Assembly (NCBI RefSeq): GCF_023721755.1
Contig: NZ_JAMDLH010000002.1
Coordinates: 372,001-436,000, forward strand
Source of the DNA: Pleomorphomonas sp. NRK KF1
GTDB taxonomy: Bacteria > Pseudomonadota > Alphaproteobacteria > Rhizobiales > Pleomorphomonadaceae
Length of the DNA stretch: 64,000 bases
Direction of reading: 5' to 3'
Made by a program: the position numbers and the translations under genes
Part shown: one piece after another, positions 58,176 through 64,000 of the stretch
Layout of the letters: each line of letters begins with the position of its first letter
Numbering within the stretch: position 1 is the stretch's first letter
Notes under the pieces: model-generated
Seen by the model: the letters and a program-made list of their open reading frames with translations, nothing else
Database searches by the model: none
Told to the model about the DNA's origin: nothing

Positions 58176-59723
58176 ATGAATTTTTCTGATCTCGGACTGA
58201 GCGCCAGCGTAATGGCGGCCGTTGAAGCGGCCGGCTATACGACTCCGACGCCGATCCAGGCCGAAGCCATTCCGCATGCCGTTGCCGGCCGAGACGTGAT
58301 CGGCATTGCCCAGACGGGCACAGGCAAGACCGCTGCTTTCGTGCTGCCGATGCTGACGCTCCTAGAGAACGGCCGCGCACGTGCACGGATGCCGCGAACC
58401 CTGATCCTCGAACCGACGCGCGAGCTCGCAGCGCAGGTCGAGGAGAACTTCGTCAAGTACTCGATCAACAACAACCTCAACATCGCGCTGCTGATCGGCG
58501 GCGTGTCGTTCGACGACCAGAACCGCAAGCTCGATCGCGGCGCCGACGTGCTGATCGCCACGCCCGGCCGGCTGCTCGACCATTTCGAGCGCGGCCGTCT
58601 GCTGTTGACCGGCGTCGAGATCCTCGTCATCGACGAGGCCGATCGAATGCTCGACATGGGGTTCATCCCCGACATCGAACGCATCTGCAAGCTGGTCACC
58701 AAGAATCACCAGACGCTGTTCTTCTCGGCAACCATGCCGCCGGAGATTCAGGCGCTGACCGAGAACTTCCTCAACAACCCCGTGCAGGTCGAGGTTTCGA
58801 AGCCGGCGAGCGCCGCGACGACGGTTGCTCAGCGCCTCGTTGTTTCCGGCACCGAGGATTACGAGAAGCGCGAGACGCTGCGCGCCCAGATCGCCGCCGC
58901 CGAAGACCTCAAGAACGCCATCGTGTTCTGCAACCGCAAGCGCGATGTGGCCGTGGTGTTCCGCAGCCTCGTCCGTCACGGTTTCAATGTCGGCGCCCTG
59001 CATGGCGACATGGACCAGCGCGCCCGCATGGCAACGCTCGACGCCTTCAAGAAGGGCACTCTGACCCTGCTCGTCGCATCCGACGTTGCCGCCCGTGGTC
59101 TCGACATTCCCGATGTCAGCCACGTCTTCAATTATGACGTGCCGATCCACGCGGAGGACTACGTTCACCGCATCGGTCGCACCGGCCGAGCCGGCCGCTC
59201 GGGCACGGCGGTGATGATCATCACTCAGGACGACGAGAAGCATCTGTCGGCGATCGAGAAGCTGATCACCACCGACATCGAGTGGATCGGCGATCCGATC
59301 GTGTTCGATCCGGAGGCGCGCAAACGGTCTCGCGGTCGCAAGAGCGCCGAGGGCAAGGAACCGCGCCGGTCGCGCCCCAAGTCGTCGGATGGTGACGAAG
59401 CCCGCGCGCCGTCGCGTTCGCGCCGCACCCGGCAGGACGCTACGTCGTCGGAAACGTCCGAGGCTACCGCCGAGAGTTATCCACGTCCGAGCCGGAGCCG
59501 CGGAGCCCGCCCCGAACGCGAGGCGAACCCAGAACGCGAAGCCAGGCAAGACCGCGAGCCGAAGACCGAGCGGTCAGCGTCTCGGCAACCGGTTCGCGCC
59601 GGAGAGCGTCCGCGTCCCCTGCCCCGCCGCGACACCGATGACGGTCCGGCCGTGGTCGGACTTGGCGACCATGTGCCGGCTTTCCTGCTGAGGCCGGTGC
59701 GCATCGCCAAGTCGGCGAACTGA
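58176..59723 (+). CDS. DEAD-box ATP-dependent RNA helicase
   Basis: 515 aa. RhlE-like core (residues about 1-375): Q motif region NFSDLGLSASVMAAVEAAGYTTPTPIQ, AQTGTGKT, PTRELAAQ, TPGRLLDH, DEADRMLD, SATMP, VASDVAARGLDIP and HRIGRTGRAGRSG. Residues about 385-490 are a low-complexity tail rich in Arg, Ser, Glu and Pro (repeated PEREANPEREARQDREPKTE), probably an RNA-binding disordered extension. ATG 58176 lacks a strong ribosome-binding site. A terminator follows at 59750. Confidence 0.93.
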   Translation: MNFSDLGLSASVMAAVEAAGYTTPTPIQAEAIPHAVAGRDVIGIAQTGTGKTAAFVLPMLTLLENGRARARMPRTLILEPTRELAAQVEENFVKYSINNNLNIALLIGGVSFDDQNRKLDRGADVLIATPGRLLDHFERGRLLLTGVEILVIDEADRMLDMGFIPDIERICKLVTKNHQTLFFSATMPPEIQALTENFLNNPVQVEVSKPASAATTVAQRLVVSGTEDYEKRETLRAQIAAAEDLKNAIVFCNRKRDVAVVFRSLVRHGFNVGALHGDMDQRARMATLDAFKKGTLTLLVASDVAARGLDIPDVSHVFNYDVPIHAEDYVHRIGRTGRAGRSGTAVMIITQDDEKHLSAIEKLITTDIEWIGDPIVFDPEARKRSRGRKSAEGKEPRRSRPKSSDGDEARAPSRSRRTRQDATSSETSEATAESYPRPSRSRGARPEREANPEREARQDREPKTERSASRQPVRAGERPRPLPRRDTDDGPAVVGLGDHVPAFLLRPVRIAKSAN

Positions 59724-59749
59724 CCCGCGCACAGCGTTTCAATCTTCTT

Positions 59750-59776
59750 GCGGCGGCCTTGCAGGCCGCCGCTTTC
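59750..59776 (+). terminator. Rho-independent terminator of the DEAD-box gene
   Basis: GCGGCGGCCT and AGGCCGCCGC, perfect 10-bp stem with TGC loop, followed by TTTC. Confidence 0.8.
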
Positions 59777-59948
59777 ATTTCGCGGTGTGGCATTTCGCAT
59801 TTGTCGGTCGGAAAAAATCGCCGCGGGGTGACGGGTCCCAGGCGGAAAGCTCAAGCTTTAGCGATTGCGTCCACCTTTGCTTAACGCTCAATTCATGCCT
59901 GCCGTTTATCAAAATGACAGGGCACGCGAAGAGCGATGGGCGGAGACC

Positions 59949-61004
59949 ATGACGCACCGGGAAGAATTCCTGCGGACGATTGGCTATGGTGAGGCCGCCG
60001 TGGCACAACTGCGGCGCAACGAGAATGCCGCATACCCGAGGAACTATGAGCTCTGGTACAATTACTGCGCGGGGTTCAATCATGCCCTGAATCGGGCGGT
60101 GAATGACATTCTTCGCAGCAAAGGCCGCGTCGACACGGCGGAGCTGCATGCCATCTACAACCAGTTCATCTCGCCCTCGCGACTGTCCGATCGCATCGAG
60201 GATGTCGGCGGCCGCATTTCCGGCGAGATCGATGGCGTCATGGCCGCGATGAACAAGACGATCGCGGCCAACACCAACTACGCCGGAACCTTATCCGAAG
60301 CGTCGACGGAGCTCAGCGCCGGGCCCGACCTTTCGCGCCTTCGCGGCATTGTCGGTGACCTTCTGGTTGCCACGCAAGAGACGGAGAAGGTCAACCGCGA
60401 ACTCGAAGGACAACTCGCCGACAGTCAACGGCAGATCTCCGAACTCAAGGAAAGCCTGGAGTCCCTTCGCTTCGAGACGTTGACGGACGAGTTGACGACG
60501 CTTGCCAACCGCAAGCATTTCGACCAGTCCCTCGAGCGGGCGGTCGCCAATGCCGCCGAGACGGACGGCATTCTCTCCCTGCTCATTACCGACATCGACA
60601 ACTTCAAGTCGTTCAACGACAGCTTCGGCCACCAAACCGGCGACCAGGTGCTGCGTCTGGTGGCCCTGTCGGTCAAGCAGGCGATCAAGGGGCACCACCT
60701 GGCATGTCGGTACGGTGGCGAGGAGTTCGCCATCATCCTTCCGAAAGCCAGCCTTTCGCGGGCCGAAGCGCTGGCCGAGCGCATCCGGGAAAGCGTCAAG
60801 GAGAAAGAGCTGAAGAAGCGATCGACCGGCGAAACGCTTGGCTTCGTCACCGTTTCCGTGGGAGTGGCGACCTACCGCACCGGCGATACGGCCATTTCGT
60901 TGATCGAACGCGCCGACACGGCGCTCTATCTTGCCAAACGGGCCGGTCGCAACCGCGTCTGCACCGAAGCGATGCTCGCCACCGCGGCGGACGAGGAGAC
61001 ATAG
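59949..61004 (+). CDS. Diguanylate cyclase (GGDEF domain)
   Basis: 351 aa from ATG 59949 (GGAG closely upstream); an ATG at 59895 lacks a site. The N-terminal 150 residues form a helical domain (AYPRNYELWYNYCAGFNHALNRAVNDIL...ISPSRLSDRIEDVG) known from rhizobial GGDEF proteins, then a coiled coil (about 145-175) and a GGDEF domain with RYGGEEFAIILP, so the active site is GGEEF. The RxxD inhibitory site is absent (KGHH at that place), predicting no product feedback through the I-site. No membrane segment; soluble enzyme. Convergent with comEC, 2 nt apart. Confidence 0.92.
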   Translation: MTHREEFLRTIGYGEAAVAQLRRNENAAYPRNYELWYNYCAGFNHALNRAVNDILRSKGRVDTAELHAIYNQFISPSRLSDRIEDVGGRISGEIDGVMAAMNKTIAANTNYAGTLSEASTELSAGPDLSRLRGIVGDLLVATQETEKVNRELEGQLADSQRQISELKESLESLRFETLTDELTTLANRKHFDQSLERAVANAAETDGILSLLITDIDNFKSFNDSFGHQTGDQVLRLVALSVKQAIKGHHLACRYGGEEFAIILPKASLSRAEALAERIRESVKEKELKKRSTGETLGFVTVSVGVATYRTGDTAISLIERADTALYLAKRAGRNRVCTEAMLATAADEET

Positions 61005-61006
61005 CG

Positions 61007-63181
61007 TCAGCGTGCCGGTGCAAGCCATGGCCGGTACGGGCTGCCGAGCACGCGACCGGTCTCCTCGATACGCAGACCGCCGTCGCCGTCCATCCGGATG
61101 TCGTAGGTCACTGTTCCGGTCGAAGCGAGCCGACGCCCGTCGATGAGCAGGCCGGACGGGCGACACCACCGCGGCGCCTCCAGGCCGGACACCACGAAGG
61201 CGGCGGTCGCGCAATCGTCACCGAAAGCGACCGGTCGACTGACGACAGACACTGCCGGGCGTCCCTCCCCGGCGCTCAGGAAACATGCCTCGGCGTCGCA
61301 GGCCGTGTCGCCGTCCAGCGAGGGCAGCCGTGCCGGATCGATACCCAAGGCCGCCATCCACACATCGAGCGTGAAACCACCCTTCTGGCCAATCTTGTGC
61401 CAGGCACCGCTTTCTTCCCTGACAAGGGCCAGTGATCCGTCTCCTGCGACGATCAGATCGGGCGGCGCACTGACGGCAACGAAGGCGAAGCCGACGAGGA
61501 TCGTTGCGAGACCCAGCCAACGTTTTCGGCCGCGCCAGAGACAGATCCAGAGCCCGCCCGCCGCGACGGCCAGCATGGTCCACCCCATGGGGCGGCCATA
61601 CAGACCGCCGCCGGGGGTCCAGTCGGCGACGGTGCGCGCGACGGCGATCATGCCTTCGATCCCGGACCCCATGATGGCAAGCGGCACCCCCTCGAGACCG
61701 AGCGGCATCACCAGCGCGGCAACGAGCGCCGCCGGCATGATCAAGAACGACACCAGCGGCTCGGTCACCAGGTTGGCGATCATGCTCAGCGGCGCCAGGC
61801 GGCCGAAATGATAAAGCGCCATCGGCAGCGTCGCGAAGCCAGCCAGTACCGTCGCAGCCAAGGCGGCCATACCCCAGAGCGCGAGTCGTCTCACCGTGCG
61901 GACGAGCAAACTGATATCGCCGGAGTCTCCCGGTTCGCCTCGTCTGGAGCGCCAGGCCTCAAGCCCGGCCATCAGCGCCACGACGGCGGCAAACGACATT
62001 TGAGCGCCCGGCTCCATCACCGCCTCCGGCGAGAAGGCCAGGGTGATCAGGGCGGCAACGGCTACCACCCTCAGTGACAGGGCGCGGCGGTCGATCAGGA
62101 CGGCAATCAGCGACACCGCCACAACGATCATCGAGCGCTCCGCCGGCACGTCCATACCCGAGATGACAAAATAGGCGCCGGTGCCCAGCATAGACAGGGC
62201 GGCCGCGATCTTCTTGATCGGCAGATTGAGCGCCAGTGGCGGAATCAACGCCAGGACGAGGCGGATCCCGCCGAACAGGAAGGCCGCGACCAAGCTCATG
62301 TGCATGCCGGAGATCGACAGCACGTGCGATATGCCGGCGATGCGCATGGCCTCATTGGTCGGGGCGGATATGCCGGCACGGTCACCGACGATCAGGGCGG
62401 CCGCGATGGCTCCGGCATCGCCGGGGAGAGCTTGCCGAATGCGCTTCGCCGCGGACGTGCGCAAGGTCTCGATGCCGCTGAGGATGGCGAACTTCAAGCC
62501 GGGTGGAGGGGCCTCCGGCCACGATTTGACGCTCCCATAAGAGAAACCGCTGGCTCCGATGCCCGCGAACCATGCGACGCGCGCGAAATCGTAGCCACCG
62601 GGAAGAGGCGGCGGCATCGGTGGTGCGAGGCGCGCGAGCATCGTCACGGCCTCGCCAGGCATCGGTGCCGCGCCGCGCGTCGTCACGCGAACGAGCGGCG
62701 GCATGCCTCCCCGAGGCGCGGGCTCGATCTCCGCTGGCACGACGACGAGGCGCGCCGCGCCTTTTCCCCTGTCCTCGACGGCCACGACATGCCCGCGGAG
62801 CGTCACCGTCCGCTCGAAGGGAAACACGGGATGGGCGGCAAGCCGGGTCATCAGGGCCGCGTGCAGGAACCCGGCGCAGGCGAGGCAGACGAGGATCGGC
62901 AGCAGTGGCACGGACGGCGACAGGCGGACGATCACCACGAGCATAGCCGTCAGGCCAAGTCCGGCGAACGCGAACTCGACGGTGGAAGGCTCGCTTATCG
63001 GGGCGAAGTACATGGCCGCGCCGACGGCGGCGGCGACTGGCCACCAGAGAAAACCGCGCCCATCGTCGAGATCGCGAGCAAAGGATTTCCGAAGGGCCGA
63101 GGCCGCGCGACGCCATTGCGCGCCGATGGGCAACCAACCATGGGCGGGGCGCTCGATACTCGTCTCCGTCCGGACCGTCAC
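61007..63181 (-). CDS. comEC: ComEC/Rec2-family DNA uptake channel protein
   Basis: 724 aa, start GTG 63181 behind AGGCGG. N-terminal membrane helices (WWPVAAAVGAAMYF...), an OB-like DUF4131 region (residues about 90-200), then the competence domain (about 225-520) with ISHVLSISGMHMSLVAAFLFGG and PAERSMIVVAVSLIAVLIDRRAL. The C-terminal region (about 560-724) sits where the metallo-beta-lactamase nuclease lies, but no HxHxDH motif is visible, as in many alphaproteobacterial versions. Divergent from gltX, the usual Hyphomicrobiales neighbour. Confidence 0.92.
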   Translation of the reverse strand: MTVRTETSIERPAHGWLPIGAQWRRAASALRKSFARDLDDGRGFLWWPVAAAVGAAMYFAPISEPSTVEFAFAGLGLTAMLVVIVRLSPSVPLLPILVCLACAGFLHAALMTRLAAHPVFPFERTVTLRGHVVAVEDRGKGAARLVVVPAEIEPAPRGGMPPLVRVTTRGAAPMPGEAVTMLARLAPPMPPPLPGGYDFARVAWFAGIGASGFSYGSVKSWPEAPPPGLKFAILSGIETLRTSAAKRIRQALPGDAGAIAAALIVGDRAGISAPTNEAMRIAGISHVLSISGMHMSLVAAFLFGGIRLVLALIPPLALNLPIKKIAAALSMLGTGAYFVISGMDVPAERSMIVVAVSLIAVLIDRRALSLRVVAVAALITLAFSPEAVMEPGAQMSFAAVVALMAGLEAWRSRRGEPGDSGDISLLVRTVRRLALWGMAALAATVLAGFATLPMALYHFGRLAPLSMIANLVTEPLVSFLIMPAALVAALVMPLGLEGVPLAIMGSGIEGMIAVARTVADWTPGGGLYGRPMGWTMLAVAAGGLWICLWRGRKRWLGLATILVGFAFVAVSAPPDLIVAGDGSLALVREESGAWHKIGQKGGFTLDVWMAALGIDPARLPSLDGDTACDAEACFLSAGEGRPAVSVVSRPVAFGDDCATAAFVVSGLEAPRWCRPSGLLIDGRRLASTGTVTYDIRMDGDGGLRIEETGRVLGSPYRPWLAPAR

Positions 63182-63336
63182 AGTCGCCGCCTATTTCGTT
63201 GTTCACGCAGCCGAAGCCGCGATCTTATTTTGCGAAACGCGCGGCTTTCCTGTAAGACGCCGTCCACGCCATGTCCGGCCGACGACGATCCGCCGTCCTT
63301 TCCGGGCCAACCCTGGTATTTTCGGAACTATTGTCG

Positions 63337-64000
63337 ATGTCCACGCCCGTCGTCACGCGTTTTGCGCCGTCCCCCACCGGTTTTCTGCACATTGGAGGCG
63401 CGCGGACGGCGCTCTTCAACTGGCTCTACGCCAAGCGGCACGGTGGCAAGATGCTGCTTCGCATCGAGGATACCGATCGCGAACGGTCGACGCAGGCTGC
63501 GGTCGACGCCATCATCGACGGGCTGACCTGGCTGGGTCTCACCTGGGAGGGCGAGCCGATCTCCCAGTTCAAGCGTGCCGATCGTCACGCCGAGGTGGCG
63601 CGCGAACTGGTCGCGGCCGGCAAGGCCTATTATTGCTATTGCACGCCCGACGAGCTCAACGAGATGCGCGAGACCGCCAAGGCGAACGGTCTTCCGCCAC
63701 GCTACGACGGGCGCTGGCGGGATCGCGATGCTTCCGAGGCTCCTGAGGGCGTCAAGCCGTCGGTGCGCATCAAGGCGCCGCTGGATGGCGAGACGGTGAT
63801 CGAGGATGCGGTTCAGGGCACCGTTACCTTCCCCAACAAGGATCTCGACGATTTCATCATTCTGCGTTCCGACGGCACGCCCACCTACATGCATGCGGTG
63901 GTCGTCGACGATCATGACATGGGCGTCACCCAGATCATTCGTGGCGACGACCACCTGACCAACACGGCGCGCCAGAAGATCATTTACGATGCCCTCGGCT
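63337..64000 (+). CDS. gltX: Glutamate--tRNA ligase (N-terminal part, cut by window edge)
   Basis: 221 codons visible. Starts [29 protein letters not shown], where FLHIGG is the class I HIGH-type signature. [15 protein letters not shown] and the zinc-like [10 protein letters not shown] follow, then [14 protein letters not shown]. The KMSKS region lies beyond the window. Divergent from comEC with a 155-bp gap. Confidence 0.97.
   Translation, partial: MSTPVVTRFAPSPTGFLHIGGARTALFNWLYAKRHGGKMLLRIEDTDRERSTQAAVDAIIDGLTWLGLTWEGEPISQFKRADRHAEVARELVAAGKAYYCYCTPDELNEMRETAKANGLPPRYDGRWRDRDASEAPEGVKPSVRIKAPLDGETVIEDAVQGTVTFPNKDLDDFIILRSDGTPTYMHAVVVDDHDMGVTQIIRGDDHLTNTARQKIIYDALG

Overview
The window is high-GC, gene-dense DNA from an alphaproteobacterium, most likely a member of the Hyphomicrobiales (Rhizobiales). 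The reasons are the nnr / glnB-glnA and comEC / gltX neighbourhoods, a Zur operon with a CobW GTPase, a narKGHJI operon with a fused NarK, BMP-type nucleoside transporters and rhizobial-style regulators. Genus cannot be fixed from the sequence alone. Both edges cut genes: a BMP-family binding protein on the left and gltX on the right.

1-16.9 kb is a nucleoside and nucleobase uptake and breakdown region. It holds two BMP-type binding proteins, one complete ABC importer (ATPase plus two permeases), two nucleoside hydrolases, cytidine deaminase, an adenine-deaminase-like enzyme, an amidohydrolase of the TRZ/ATZ deaminase type, a creatininase-family enzyme, a PfkB sugar kinase, a TrpF-like TIM-barrel protein and three local regulators (two LacI, one GntR/HutC). 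The genes lie in divergent operons whose shared intergenic regions carry inverted repeats that could be operators.

17.2-31 kb is respiratory nitrate reduction: a nine-gene minus-strand operon narK(fused K1K2)-narG-narH-narJ-narI-parvulin-96 aa ORF-moeA-moaA, with a divergent Crp/Fnr regulator. Two Crp/Fnr-type boxes lie between regulator and operon.

31.2-39.1 kb is metal-chelate transport. A pair of fused permease-ATPase half-transporters of the YbtP/YbtQ (IrtA/IrtB) kind is followed by a TetR regulator and preceded by a strong palindrome. Next is a BtuD/F/C-like importer headed by a cobalamin riboswitch.

39.2-46.8 kb is a zinc-acquisition locus controlled by two identical Zur boxes. The leftward operon is zur-cobW-98 aa protein-54 aa membrane protein-znuC-znuB-znuA. 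The rightward operon is an AztC-like binding protein followed by a 592-residue protein that joins an AztD-type zinc chaperone, a His-rich linker and a complete ZinT domain. This fusion and its small companions are the most unusual thing here.

47-64 kb is mainly core genome: tRNA-fMet, nnr, glnB-glnA (with a sigma-54-type promoter), a shikimate-dehydrogenase-like gene, a YegD-like Hsp70, parE, a band-7 protein, a DEAD-box helicase, a diguanylate cyclase, comEC and gltX. No insertion sequence, prophage or CRISPR array was seen. A diverged 47-nt repeat occurs twice, each time between convergent genes.
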